64,000 nt of DNA from Bosea sp. NBC_00550 (GTDB taxonomy: Bacteria > Pseudomonadota > Alphaproteobacteria > Rhizobiales > Beijerinckiaceae), in the NCBI RefSeq assembly GCF_026020075.1, contig NZ_CP102772.1:62001-126000 (forward strand), written 5' to 3'. The notes below the pieces were generated by a model. The model did not search any database. It saw only the letters and a list, made by a program, of their open reading frames with translations, and was not told where the DNA came from. The number at the start of each line of letters is the position of its first letter. Positions within the stretch are counted from its first letter, which is position 1. Below, one piece after another: positions 35,101-41,831 of this stretch. The position numbers and the translations under genes were made by a program.

Positions 35101-35294
35101 GGAGCAGGCTCGACGCGCGGCAGCTCGAGCTTGAGATCGTCCTCGCTGGTGGCGGGCAGCCGGGGCTCGGTGCTGACCGCCGTTTCCGACTCGCCGCTGG
35201 CGGTGTCGGAGTGCGGCTGGTCAAGGCGGAGCGCCTCCTCGATCGCCGACATCGCAGCTTCAGTGGGATCCTGGAGCTTCTTGGGTCGATTCAT
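29187..35294 (-). CDS. Growth-pole-ring (GPR)-like giant coiled-coil/apolipoprotein-like membrane protein
   Basis: 2035 residues. Residues 1-115 are cytosolic and proline-rich; two membrane helices follow (about 118-137 WFAALASFAWLSGAAFVLF and 159-180 WTLLALSIGAPVVFFFVLAA). Residues about 220-1760 are almost entirely amphipathic helix, including about 17 consecutive 22-residue units (462-835) and 8 consecutive 33-residue units (about 1220-1484), both multiples of 11. Residues about 1805-1905 are Pro/Ala-rich. The end (RRLYTLQGQQTFDDIRRKYR, SMVAKTYLTSETGKVYTMLA) is globular and looks conserved. Length, membrane pair and apolipoprotein-type repeats match the 2115-residue GPR of Agrobacterium tumefaciens, which forms a ring at the growth pole. 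Monocistronic, with its own terminator. Orthology is likely but based on architecture. Confidence 0.8.
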   Translation of the reverse strand: MNRPKKLQDPTEAAMSAIEEALRLDQPHSDTASGESETAVSTEPRLPATSEDDLKLELPRVEPAPAAAPPAPVTPPPQQPAQPRAAIAPDTSRVANDDRRDSSSLVQAFSVRPSRKPYWFAALASFAWLSGAAFVLFGRYGSFSNGLPEPVANFGIGEWTLLALSIGAPVVFFFVLAALYRRTQEMRLISRAMTEVALRLAEPEIAGADSVLSLSQTIRREVAAMGDGIERAVARAGELETIVRGEISTLERAYADNEIRLRSLIDELVTQREAVVGNAERVKLAISGAHDGLAKDLDSASRTIAEAVAQAGDRVTGSLGAKGDQITQALGRAGERMVEEISGRGHDLVERLQITSGEVSERLAGASDNLSTMLDGRAKEIAGSLERTGVVLTEGLTTSAQGVTRAISDTGMQVAETLTTRVDAVNETLKTTGETLAKDISARGTEAAERFETSSRSMVALIESQSEALQQRLSESGEALRSALSDEGESVTTRLAEVGRGVNSLLTRQNEAIAARLTQVGESVHSLIGTHGDTLVGRLNDTARTVDDVLRERSEAIILRVGDAGQSLGAAVEKHGDTLTGRITDVAGQVHGLFTEQGGKLVDRLGETGETVHALLDQQAEKLVDRVSGAGRELASLVGEQSDTAVARVSEAGSDLSRLLVERSEIAVANVSDAGRSLAALMGEQGDATVARVSNAGADVAKLLSERSEALVASVSGAVNTVETRLRDESELLVSRLTQAGQDVSSVVGSESERLISGLSETGMRVSALLDEQAGAMTVKVSQAGLEIKDLLGSEGQALASRVADVGRSVHGILSERSNALISRLADTGESIDQRLDERGAALAARVNASVEAAQNALEQQQTGFLVSIGETGDKVGALLGEQRETMVRDLVNTGREVHTLLGEQSEDLARRMTDATRTLTETINVDGRHVADRVVEATQGLRDTFTVHAEEARTLLAGTGREIVLALTQQGGRVNEALSANAESMLRSVEGRAQALTEALATRHDALTRLFDERGREIETALGGRLSAFSALFDTQGRDVETALGARLSAFEDLIVHQGGALTAKISGDARDLTEALHSGIAQVEKLISEDGVSLADKVGTRALEAAELLAHRTREAADAMEGQIKLFEDRSGAKSAEIAGTLDSLIARIDGSLGSRATALNEALVERTVDIARVLAEGGREVTRALAAKADEIGEVVTSKSESLTRTLSDKADTINATLGGRALQIADTLDQSVARFEERVVNRLDTVSHTLDSRGDEIAATLQGRSEAIASVLSERAQELRSLFSNEGNGMVSALAGQSEALATALTERAEQLRTLFDDRGLGIVAALGRRGDAISGALDQRTEQLRAIFEGQGAGIVTALERQGAAIATSLEERTDAMRAAFDAKGHGLVEIIGRQGEAITHSLDERVETLRAVFDAKGSGAVEALNQRGEALAAEFASVGETVVRALESRGNAIVAGLRDRGAAITNAVDASSNALRETLEAGSKQSVEALVGTNEQLREELGGMLGRLGEANKLMQQIVNGANKNLAAVENSLSTRVGELQNVIGTVMTEAGNASQQVTAQIAELKSFSEGTLRETTALIGQLDDRGTSLNEATQASSAALNAVAGRLEQIEGRVGKALSERRESLEQLHGLIANRTEDVEAITRSFASLIDESLGTAEARARQIGAVLSDSAESTTSAIAHQFETIRAATGKERELTAEALRAAYAQVSTEISGELAKVTDRFQKAAQDMRGITGDIQRELEATRAELKRGVLELPQEAQESTSAMRRVVAEQIKALNDLTEIVTRAGRRGDVSLPIDHMASRRTTTAVAVPPAPAQPAPALAPAPQPKPAAEEPLLRPSLDAAAEPARAATPRAEPRNEPAPTPSRPAPAQEAARRQPEATPQQQPAKAGWLSDLLTRASREDKLPEPSKPTTHSIEKLDSLSVDIARMIDHDAAVELWDRYKRGERNVFTRRLYTLQGQQTFDDIRRKYRRDTEFKDTVDRYIDEFERLLGEAAKDDRDSMVAKTYLTSETGKVYTMLAHASGRFE
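30843..31635 (-). repeat. Eight tandem 33-codon units inside the GPR-like gene
   Basis: Protein-level tandem repeats of 99 bp. Units begin with F or L, have G near position 5, L/I at 8-9, L at 12, a second G/S near 16 and end L-R-x-x. I could align eight units without gaps, from LGGRALQ to SSNALRET. DNA copies are diverged, so the repeat is old and held by protein structure. Confidence 0.8.
32789..33910 (-). repeat. About 17 tandem 22-codon units inside the GPR-like gene
   Basis: Protein-level tandem repeats of 66 bp with no insertions, from IESQSEAL to DTGESIDQR. Position pattern in each unit: hydrophobic 1, E/Q 3 or 4, S/G 5, L/A 8, R 11, V/L 12, G 16, V/L 19, L/V 22. The 22-residue period is that of apolipoprotein amphipathic helices. 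Confidence 0.85.
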
Positions 35295-35466
35295 CGTTGC
35301 CGCCTCGCCACTCTACTGACGATGGACGCGAAAGCCCGTCCCCGCCGTCCCTCGCCGCCTCTGGCTGGGATGATCGGTGACACTGCGCCCATCATTTACC
35401 AATTGGAAGGGTAGTGGAGCCCCGGACCCTTGGAAACCCATTTGAGTGCTCGATTCACAAACGTCG

Positions 35467-35481
35467 TTAACGCCTCGTTCA
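35467..35481 (+). promoter_or_regulatory. CtrA-like box (TTAA-N7-TTCA) between the GPR-like and Hpt genes
   Basis: TTAA (35467-35470), seven bases, TTCA (35478-35481), matching the CtrA full site TTAA-N7-TTAA at 7 of 8 positions. It is about 75 bp upstream of the Hpt gene and 170 bp upstream of the GPR-like gene. Such short sites occur by chance, so this is tentative. Confidence 0.35.
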
Positions 35482-35556
35482 CCATCATGGCGCTTCTTGG
35501 AGGGGGTAAGACCGCTCGTGCGGCCGTCAGATGTTCATGCGTTCACGAGTTCCCTC

Positions 35557-35895
35557 ATGTCCCAGAATGCCATCGATACCGAGCACCTCTCCCGCCAGAG
35601 CGGCGGCGATCACGAGCTCGAGCGCGAGCTGCTGACGCTGTTCGCCCAGCAATGCGTCGCGCATCTGCGCACCATCCACGGGAGCGCCGACAGGAAGGCC
35701 AGGATGGACGCGGCCCATACGCTGAAGGGTGCGGCGCTCGCGATCGGCGCCTGGCAGGTCGCGGAAGCAGCCGACAGGATCGAGCACGGCCTCGGCGAGC
35801 CGGAGCCGCGCCTGACCGAAAGCGCCCTGGACGCGCTGGCGCTGGCCGCGGCCGAGGCGCGGGCCGTGATCTCGCGCTTCGATTGCGCGGCCTGA
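35557..35895 (+). CDS. Hpt-domain histidine phosphotransfer protein
   Basis: 112 residues from the ATG at 35557, all one Hpt four-helix domain. AAHTLKGAALAIGAWQVAEAA contains the phosphorylated histidine (His54) in the standard HTLKGAA context. Such single-domain proteins relay phosphate from a hybrid kinase to a response regulator. No kinase or regulator gene is adjacent. Upstream in-frame starts (35446) would add residues with no Hpt similarity. It lies divergent to the GPR-like gene, with a possible CtrA box between. The partner pathway is unknown. Confidence 0.83.
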   Translation: MSQNAIDTEHLSRQSGGDHELERELLTLFAQQCVAHLRTIHGSADRKARMDAAHTLKGAALAIGAWQVAEAADRIEHGLGEPEPRLTESALDALALAAAEARAVISRFDCAA

Positions 35896-35980
35896 TAGGG
35901 TCGCTGCCGCGCGAAACCCCGTTCCGCGCCGCTTTGAAATGCTCTAAGCGGAGCCCGTCATCGCGCCGCCGGAGTGCCTC

Positions 35981-36301
35981 ATGCCGAATATCACCTTCAT
36001 CGACGCTCATGGAGAGAGCCGCACCGTCGAGGGCGAGACCGGCTCCACCGTGATGGAGACGGCGATCCGCAACGCGATCCCCGGCATCGAGGCGGAATGC
36101 GGCGGCGCCTGCGCCTGCGCCACCTGCCACGTCTACGTCGACGATGCCTGGATGGCATCCGTCGGCCCTGCCGAGCCGATGGAGGAGGACATGCTGGACT
36201 TCGCCTTCGACGTCCGTCCGAACTCGCGCCTCTCCTGCCAGATCCGGATCCGCGACAACCTCGACGGCCTCATCGTCCGCACGCCAGCGCGCCAGGGCTA
36301 G
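35981..36301 (+). CDS. 2Fe-2S ferredoxin (putidaredoxin/FdVI type)
   Basis: 106 residues. The cluster ligands fit Cys40, Cys46, Cys49 (ECGGACACATCH) and Cys86 (RLSCQIRI), the vertebrate/putidaredoxin-type spacing C-x5-C-x2-C...C. An extra Cys44 lies in the loop. The PAEPMEEDMLDFA segment is the acidic redox-partner helix. Such ferredoxins feed electrons to P450s, Rieske enzymes or Fe-S assembly. No P450 or reductase is nearby, so the partner is encoded elsewhere. Confidence 0.92.
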   Translation: MPNITFIDAHGESRTVEGETGSTVMETAIRNAIPGIEAECGGACACATCHVYVDDAWMASVGPAEPMEEDMLDFAFDVRPNSRLSCQIRIRDNLDGLIVRTPARQG

Positions 36302-36330
36302 AGCGAGGTGACTTCTCTGAACCGCAGCGC

Positions 36331-36456
36331 GTCCCGGCCTTGAGCCGGATCCGTCGGAGGGTTCCGGAGCTCGGCGATGGATCCCGGATCGGCGCTGCGG
36401 AGTTTATCCTTGGGCCGACCAAAAGTCGAACCCGAGGGCAGCTTGTCCGGGATGAC
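36331..36456. repeat. Palindromic intergenic repeat, family B, diverged copy 5
   Basis: A degenerate member: gtcccggccttgagccggat at one end and cagcttgtccgggatgacg at the other, with gatggatcccggatcggcgc inside. It makes up most of the 290-bp gap between the ferredoxin and universal-stress genes; the remainder shows no feature except the ggagg ribosome site of the next gene. Confidence 0.6.
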
Positions 36457-36591
36457 GCCCTTTCTACGTTGGAAATCAGCAGGTGCTGGCCTGACGCGCG
36501 ACGCCGCGCCGCATCGTGCATTTTGCGCTGGATCATGGCGCCCGCGCTGTCAAACTCCAGAATGGTTCTGCAACCAGCCTTGGAGGATACG

Positions 36592-37014
36592 ATGTACAAG
36601 TCGATCATGGTCCCCGTCGATCTCGCGGAGGCCGAGCTCGCCGGGCCGGCGCTCGCGGCTGCCGTATCCTTCGCCAAGATTTCGGGCGGGACGGTGCGGC
36701 TCGTCTATGTCCGCTCGCTGATCCCTATCACCTACATGGAGTTCGTGCCGGCGGACTTCGATTCCGAGCAGCAGGAGGATGCCGAGGCGAAGCTCGCCGA
36801 GATCGCCGCCAAAGTCGACCTGCCCTCCGAGCAGGTCTCGGCCAAGGTGCTGATCGGCTCGGTCCATGGCGAGGTGCTGGCCGAAGCGGACGCCAGCGGC
36901 GCCGACCTCATCGTCATCGGTTCGCATGAGCCCGGCATGCTGGCTTATGTCATCGGCTCGAACGCGTCAGCGATCGTGCGCCGGGCCAAATGCTCGGTGC
37001 TGGTGGTTCGTTGA
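36592..37014 (+). CDS. Universal stress protein (UspA superfamily)
   Basis: 140 residues. MYKSIMVPVDLAEAELAGPA is the beta1-alpha1 start of the fold. LIVIGSHEPGMLAYVIGSNASAIV corresponds to the nucleotide-binding loop; the second glycine of the classic G-2x-G-9x-G motif is Glu here and the spacing is one shorter, as in the UspF/UspG-like subgroup. The strong ggagg ribosome site at 36582 supports the ATG at 36592 over the much longer open frame beginning at 35974. Cytoplasmic dimer expected, induced under stress or growth arrest. ATP binding uncertain. Confidence 0.88.
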   Translation: MYKSIMVPVDLAEAELAGPALAAAVSFAKISGGTVRLVYVRSLIPITYMEFVPADFDSEQQEDAEAKLAEIAAKVDLPSEQVSAKVLIGSVHGEVLAEADASGADLIVIGSHEPGMLAYVIGSNASAIVRRAKCSVLVVR

Positions 37015-37017
37015 ACT

Positions 37018-37614
37018 TCAGCCCGGCCGGCCGGGGACGAGGCTGTCCGGCACTTCGCCGGTCGCAAGCTCGCGCGGCCGGTTGAGGCTGACGAGCGGCC
37101 AGACCTGCCAGAACGAGGCGGCCACCAGGAGGATGCCGAGCAGCGCGGCATTGGTCGCGCCCTGCTGGAACGCCCGCAGCGAGAAGACGGTCAGCATCAG
37201 CAGCGACAGCGCCCCGACGATGGCGACGCCGAGCCAGATCGGTTTCGGCCGGCCCGCGACGAAGCGGGCGCGCGGATTGGCCCGCGCGATCGCGGCGCAC
37301 AGGGCCGCGACGAAGTGGTGGTAGCGCGCATCGTCGCGGTCGAGATCGGTCAGGGAACGCCAGGACAGATTGCCGAAGGTCACGGTCCGGCCGTCGCTGA
37401 GCCGAAGCTGCGTCTTGTAGCCCTTCGAGGAGATGTTGCCCGGCGCGTAGACGAAGCGGACCTGCTCGACGGCGCTGAGCCGGATGCTGTCGACCCGGCG
37501 CGTCCGGTCGATCTCGAGCGTATCGCCGTCCAGCTTGTAGGCGATCTCGAAGCCGACCGGCTTCGGGCGCTGGCGCCAGCTCGGCGGAGGGGCGTCGTCT
37601 TGATCGTTCGTCAT
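37018..37614 (-). CDS. Hypothetical membrane protein with two C-terminal helices
   Basis: 198 residues. Residues 20-115 look like a PH-like beta-rich domain (FEIAYKLDGDTLEIDRTRRV, FVYAPGNISSKGYKTQLRLSDGRTVTFGNLSW), followed by two membrane helices (about 127-147 IWLGVAIVGALSLLMLTVFS and 155-175 AALLGILLVAASFWQVWPLV). I do not recognise a named family. It is convergent with the universal stress gene (3-bp gap), so it is not in an operon with it. No functional context. Confidence 0.7.
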   Translation of the reverse strand: MTNDQDDAPPPSWRQRPKPVGFEIAYKLDGDTLEIDRTRRVDSIRLSAVEQVRFVYAPGNISSKGYKTQLRLSDGRTVTFGNLSWRSLTDLDRDDARYHHFVAALCAAIARANPRARFVAGRPKPIWLGVAIVGALSLLMLTVFSLRAFQQGATNAALLGILLVAASFWQVWPLVSLNRPRELATGEVPDSLVPGRPG

Positions 37615-37628
37615 GGCCGGTAGTTAAA

Positions 37629-37673
37629 GCATCGGCCCGAAAAGTGGAATGCGGTTTTCGGGAAAGCCGATGC
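37629..37673. repeat. 45-bp palindromic repeat, family F, copy 1
   Basis: gcatcggc(ccgaaaa)...(ttttcgg)gaaagccgatgc: outer gcatcggc/gccgatgc and inner ccgaaaa/ttttcgg pairs around gtggaatgcgg. The second copy is at 56471-56516. This element type is widespread in Rhizobiales. Confidence 0.85.
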
Positions 37674-37759
37674 AAGATCAAAGCCCTACGGCATCGGGCC
37701 GAATACGGATGCTGTCGGGCATTCCGGCCGCTCAGGGGAAGCGCACCGATCGTCGGGGG

Positions 37760-38935
37760 TCAGCGCGCGAGAACCTTCATGGCGCCGTCGAGCCCGTCGA
37801 GCGTCAGCGGGAACATGCGCCCGCCCATCAGCCCCCCGATCTGGCGGATCGACTGGGTGTAGTTCCACAGGTGCTGCTGGACCGGGTTGAGCCACACCGA
37901 TTTCGGGAATTTCGCGGTCAGCCTGTTCACCCAGACCTCGCCGGTCTCCTCGTTCCAGTGCTCGACCGAGCCGCCGGGCATCGCGATCTCGTAGGGGCTC
38001 ATCGAGGCATCGCCGACGAAGACCAGCCGGTAATCGCCCGGATAGGTCCGCAGCACGTCCCAGGTCGCGATCTGCTGGTCGTGGCGCCGCCGGTTCTCCT
38101 TCCACACCCGCTCATAGGGGCAGTTGTGGAAATAAAAATGCTCGAAATGCTTGAACTCCGCCCGCGCGGCCGAGAACAGCTCCTCGGCCAGCTCGATATG
38201 CCAGTCCATCGAGCCGCCGACATCGAGGAAGAGCAGCACCTTGACGGCGTTGCGGCGCTCGGGCCGGAGCTGGACGTCGAGATAGCCGTGCTTGGCGGTC
38301 TCGCTGATCGTGGTGTCGAGATCGAGTTCCTCGGCCGCGCCCGTGCGGGCGAAGCGGCGCAGGCGCCTCAGCGCGATGCGCAGGTTGCGCACGCCGAGTT
38401 CGCGCGTGTCGTCGAAATCCTTGAACTCGCGCTTGTCCCAGACCTTCACCGCCCGGAAGTTGCGGTTCTTGTCCTGGCCGATGCGGATGCCTTCGGGATT
38501 GTAGCCATAGGCGCCGAAAGGTGAGGTGCCTCCGGTGCCGATCCATTTGTTGCCGCCCTGGTGACGGCCCTTCTGCTCGTCGAGCCGCGCTTTAAGCGTC
38601 TCCCAGAGCTTCTCCCAGCCCAGCGCTTCGAGCTGTGCCTTCTCTTCGTCGGTCAGGAATTTTTCAGCGAGCTTGCGCAGCCATTCCTCGGGAATGCCGG
38701 CCTGCTCGATGGCCTGGCCAAGCGTCTCCATGCCCTTGAACACCTGGGCGAAGACCTGGTCGAACTTGTCGAGATGGCGCTCGTCCTTCACCAGCGTGAC
38801 GCGGGCGAGATAATAGAACTCGTCGACCCTGTGTTCGGCGAGATCGGCCTCGACGCCTTCGAGCAGCGTCAGATACTCGCGCAGGGTCACGGGGACCTTG
38901 GCGGCGCGCAGATCGGTGAAGAGGCGAAGGAACAT
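37760..38935 (-). CDS. VWA-domain protein, CoxE-like
   Basis: 391 residues. The first 210 residues are helical, with an unusual GGNKWIGTGGTSPFGAYGYN linker. The rest is a VWA domain: VKVLLFLDVGGSMDWHIELA gives the DxGxS MIDAS motif (Asp-Val-Gly-Gly-Ser), FYFHNCPYERVWKENRRRHD follows, and YRLVFVGDASMSPYEI carries the third MIDAS aspartate. COG3552/CoxE-like proteins normally work with a MoxR AAA+ ATPase to insert metals or mature enzymes. No MoxR gene is adjacent here. No membrane helix or signal is visible, so it is cytoplasmic. Confidence 0.82.
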   Translation of the reverse strand: MFLRLFTDLRAAKVPVTLREYLTLLEGVEADLAEHRVDEFYYLARVTLVKDERHLDKFDQVFAQVFKGMETLGQAIEQAGIPEEWLRKLAEKFLTDEEKAQLEALGWEKLWETLKARLDEQKGRHQGGNKWIGTGGTSPFGAYGYNPEGIRIGQDKNRNFRAVKVWDKREFKDFDDTRELGVRNLRIALRRLRRFARTGAAEELDLDTTISETAKHGYLDVQLRPERRNAVKVLLFLDVGGSMDWHIELAEELFSAARAEFKHFEHFYFHNCPYERVWKENRRRHDQQIATWDVLRTYPGDYRLVFVGDASMSPYEIAMPGGSVEHWNEETGEVWVNRLTAKFPKSVWLNPVQQHLWNYTQSIRQIGGLMGGRMFPLTLDGLDGAMKVLAR

Positions 38936-39018
38936 GCCGCTAATGTGAGGGCATGGTGCGCAGGGTCAAGCAGCGTCCACGTCTGATGCGCGAACGCTGC
39001 CTGATCCCGATGCTGGCT

Positions 39019-39291
39019 TTACGCCACCGCGTCGGCAAGGTCCTTGGTGACCTTGAACTTCACGACGGTCTTGGCGGGAACCTTGATGGTCGCGCCGGTC
39101 GAGGGGTTGCGGGCCTCGCGGGCTTCGCGCTTGGCGGCGGAGAGCTTGCCGATGCCGCCGAGCGTGACGTCGTCGCCGCTCTTCAGCGTCTTGGCGACGG
39201 TCGTGCCGAGAGACGCCAGGATGGCGGAAACGTCCGCCTTGGTCTTGCCGGTCTCGTCGGCGATGGCGGCAATCAGTTCATTCTTGGTCAT
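39019..39291 (-). CDS. HU-family DNA-binding protein
   Basis: 90 residues, exactly HU length. MTKNELIAAIADETGKTKAD is the N-terminal dimerisation helix pair, VTLGGIGKLSAAKREAREARNPSTGATI is the beta arm with the minor-groove-intercalating RNPxTG, and the C-terminus is VKFKVTKDLADAVA. The GIGKL version replaces the usual GFGTF. It bends DNA as a nucleoid protein. Monocistronic; a weak gcagcgt/acgctgc hairpin (38970-39000) lies downstream. The ATG has an aaggagg-type site. Confidence 0.95.
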   Translation of the reverse strand: MTKNELIAAIADETGKTKADVSAILASLGTTVAKTLKSGDDVTLGGIGKLSAAKREAREARNPSTGATIKVPAKTVVKFKVTKDLADAVA

Positions 39292-39616
39292 GAAAATCCT
39301 CCTTGAGAAGGTGCTTCAGGCGTCGCGTGCTGGACTACGGCCGTTCATGCTGGTTTCCGACACGAGCGACCGCGACACATTGCTGCTATTCGCGGCGCGC
39401 AACTCACGCAGTTGCCACGGTTATCGCGGAAAGACGATGCCCGTGGCGGTAGATACGCACAGAAAACGGCTTCGTTCCGCCGATCGAGGGTTTGACGACG
39501 CGGTCTGGGCGGGGCTGAGGGGTTGCGGGACCGCCCGCTGACGCAGGCAGAGGCGGGCACGGCGCGAATCGCAGCGCCGGCGGAGGGAAGCCCGCCAGCG
39601 CTGGTGGACAGTAGGC
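39292..39616. other. Intergenic region upstream of HU and downstream of the purine operon
   Basis: 325 bp. The HU end carries its ribosome site (aaggagga on the minus strand) and must hold its promoter. The other end contains a hairpin at 39574-39601. I found no gene, repeat-family member or riboswitch here. Confidence 0.5.
39574..39601 (-). terminator. Hairpin downstream of the BMP-family binding-protein gene
   Basis: gcgccggcgg / ccgccagcgc arms give a 10-bp stem with one mismatch, 15 bp past the stop codon of the last gene of the minus-strand purine operon. No T-run follows. Confidence 0.45.
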
Positions 39617-40696
39617 TCAAGCCTGGATGCCGTCGACGTACCAGTCCATCTTGGAGAGCATCTCGTCGCTGGCCTTCTCGCCGGCCTTGAGGCGCACGAC
39701 GCCCTTCTGGTCCTTCAATTCGCCGGTGAAGGGGTGGAGCGTGCCGGCCGAAATGCCCTTGATCACCTCGTCGGCGGCGGCGCGGGCCGCAGGTGTGACC
39801 GCATCGTTATAAGGCGCGATCCGAACCATGCCGGCCTTGAGACCGTCCCAGACGTCGCCGGTCTTCCAGGTGCCGTCCATCACGTCCTTGACGCGCTTGA
39901 TGTAGTAGCCCGACCAGTCGTCGACGATGGCGGTGAGATGCGCCTTGGGCGCGAAGGCCTTCATGTCGGAGGCCTGGCCGAAGGCGAAGACGCCGCGCTG
40001 CTCGGCCGCCTGCAACGGCGCCGCCGAATCGGTGTGCTGGGTGATCATGTCCGCGCCCTGGTCGATCAGCGCCTTGGCGGCGTCGGCTTCCTTGGCCGGG
40101 TCGTACCAGGTCGAGGCCCAGACGACCTTGGTCTTGAAGTTCGGGTTCACCTTGCGCGCGGCGAGATGGAAGGCGTTGATGCCCATCACCACCTCGGGGA
40201 TCGGGAAGGAGGCGACATAGCCGGCCTGGCCGGTCTTCGACATGTGGCCGGCGATGGTGCCGATCACGGCGCGGCCTTCGTAGAAGCGGGCGTTGTAGGT
40301 CGCGACGTTGTCGGCACGGATATAGCCGGTGGCGTGCTCGAAATGGATCTTCGGGAACTGCTTGGCGACCTGGATGGTCGGGTTCATGAAGCCGAACGAG
40401 GTCGCGAAGATCAGCTGGTTTCCGGCCTGGGCGAGCTGGCGGATGGCGCGGGCCGCGTCCGGCCCTTCGGCGACGTTCTCGAGGAAGCTCGTCTTGATCT
40501 TGGAGCCGTATTCCTTCTCGAGGGCGAGGCGCCCCTGGTCATGGGTCCAGGTGTAGCCATGGTCGCCGATCGGGCCGACATAGACGAAGCCGATGCCGAG
40601 CGGGGCCTGTGCCGAGGCGCCGCGGCCGAGAATGGGCAGGGTCGAGGCGGCGGCCGCCCCGAAGGTCAGCCTGCGGCGGGTGATGATGCTGGTCAT
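39617..40696 (-). CDS. BMP-family (PnrA-like) substrate-binding protein of an ABC importer
   Basis: 359 residues. A twin-arginine-like signal ITRRRLTFGAAAASTLPILG is cut around GASA-QA. The mature part GIGFVYVGPIGDHGYTWTHDQGRLALE is the BMP/Med signature (PnrA nucleoside-binding type), as are DMITQHTDSAAPLQAAEQRG and GMVRIAPYNDAVTPAARAAA. It captures nucleosides or bases in the periplasm. It is the last gene of a run in which two permeases, an ATPase and xanthine dehydrogenase genes precede it on the same strand, so a purine such as xanthine, hypoxanthine or urate precursor is the likely ligand. Confidence 0.9.
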   Translation of the reverse strand: MTSIITRRRLTFGAAAASTLPILGRGASAQAPLGIGFVYVGPIGDHGYTWTHDQGRLALEKEYGSKIKTSFLENVAEGPDAARAIRQLAQAGNQLIFATSFGFMNPTIQVAKQFPKIHFEHATGYIRADNVATYNARFYEGRAVIGTIAGHMSKTGQAGYVASFPIPEVVMGINAFHLAARKVNPNFKTKVVWASTWYDPAKEADAAKALIDQGADMITQHTDSAAPLQAAEQRGVFAFGQASDMKAFAPKAHLTAIVDDWSGYYIKRVKDVMDGTWKTGDVWDGLKAGMVRIAPYNDAVTPAARAAADEVIKGISAGTLHPFTGELKDQKGVVRLKAGEKASDEMLSKMDWYVDGIQA

Positions 40697-40726
40697 GAGG
40701 TGAACTCCCCGTTGTCGGTTGCGGCG

Positions 40727-41650
40727 TCAGGACGCCGAGAAGGGTTTGCCGAGGCAGGCCGGTGCGTCGAGTCGGCCGGTCTTTCGTCCTAGCGACATCA
40801 TGGTCAGAACCGCAATCGTCGCAAGGTAGGGGGCCATCGCCAGCACCTCGGGCGCGAGCCAGCTGATGCCGGCGGCCTTGGCCTGCAGCTCCAGCGTCAT
40901 CACCGCGCCGAAGAGATAGGCGCCGAGCAGGAGGCGGCCCGGCTTCCAGGCCGAGAAGACGACGAGCGCCAGCGCGATCCAGCCGCGCCCGGCGGTCAGA
41001 CGTTCGGCCCACATCGGCGTCAGCGCCAGCGAGAAATAAGCGCCGCCCAGCCCCGCCAGCGCGCCGCCGAAGGCGACGGCGGCATAGCGGATGGCGATCA
41101 CCGGATAGCCGATCGCATGAGCGGAGCCGTCATTCTCCCCGACGGCGCGCAGGATCAGCCCCGGGCGCGTGCGCCGCAGGAAGAAGCCGACGCCCGCGAC
41201 CAGGATCAGCGAGAGATAGACGAGGAGATCGTGCCCGAAGATCACCCGCAGCACCGGGTGTTCCGACAGCGCCGCGGGAAACACCGGCTGCAGCCGCGTC
41301 ACAGTCCGCCCGACGAAGCCGGCCCCGACCAGCGAGGAGGCGCCGATGCCGAAGATCGTCAGCGCAAGCCCGGTCGCCACCTGATTGGCCATCAGCGAGA
41401 GCGAAAGCACCGCGAAGACCATGGAGGCCGCGACGCCGGCGAAGGCCGCCGCAACGAGGCCGAAGCCGGTGCTGCCGGTCGAGAAGGCGACGGCGAAGCC
41501 GGCGACCGCGCCGCACAGCATCATCCCCTCGACGCCGAGATTGAGCACGCCGGCCTTCTCGGCGACGAGCTCGCCCAAGGCCGCGAGCAGCAACGGCGTC
41601 GAGGCCGCGATCAGCGTCATCAGGATGGAGACGAGCATGGTGGTGGTCAT
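40727..41650 (-). CDS. ABC transporter permease (nucleoside-type, YufQ-like)
   Basis: 307 residues with about nine to ten hydrophobic helices typical of the BPD_transp_2 family, starting LVSILMTLIAASTPLLLAAL then GELVAEKAGVLNLGVEGMML, the family fingerprint (the GVLNLGVEGMM loop contacts the ATPase). It pairs with the longer permease encoded upstream to form a heterodimeric channel. The binding-protein gene follows 30 bp later. The 181-bp gap before it contains a family-C palindrome. Confidence 0.9.
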   Translation of the reverse strand: MTTTMLVSILMTLIAASTPLLLAALGELVAEKAGVLNLGVEGMMLCGAVAGFAVAFSTGSTGFGLVAAAFAGVAASMVFAVLSLSLMANQVATGLALTIFGIGASSLVGAGFVGRTVTRLQPVFPAALSEHPVLRVIFGHDLLVYLSLILVAGVGFFLRRTRPGLILRAVGENDGSAHAIGYPVIAIRYAAVAFGGALAGLGGAYFSLALTPMWAERLTAGRGWIALALVVFSAWKPGRLLLGAYLFGAVMTLELQAKAAGISWLAPEVLAMAPYLATIAVLTMMSLGRKTGRLDAPACLGKPFSAS

Positions 41651-41660
41651 GGAAACGCAC

Positions 41661-41808
41661 CGTCATTCCGGGGCTTCGCGCAGCGAAGAGCCCGGAACCC
41701 AGAAGCGCGGGTCGATCCTGAAAAGGCGCCGCAAGCTCCCCTGCTGATGAAAAGAGGGCATCGATTCTGGGTTCCGGGCTGAAGCCTTCGGTTTGCCCCG
41801 GAATGACG
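41661..41808. repeat. Palindromic intergenic repeat, family C, copy 1
   Basis: Starts cgtcattccggggcttcgcg (agcccggaaccc follows) and ends ggttccgggctgaagcc...ccccggaatgacg. It lies inside the operon between the two permease genes. The related copy is at 45273-45418. Confidence 0.85.
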
Positions 41809-41831
41809 TCGGAGATTGGTGGGAATTGCCG

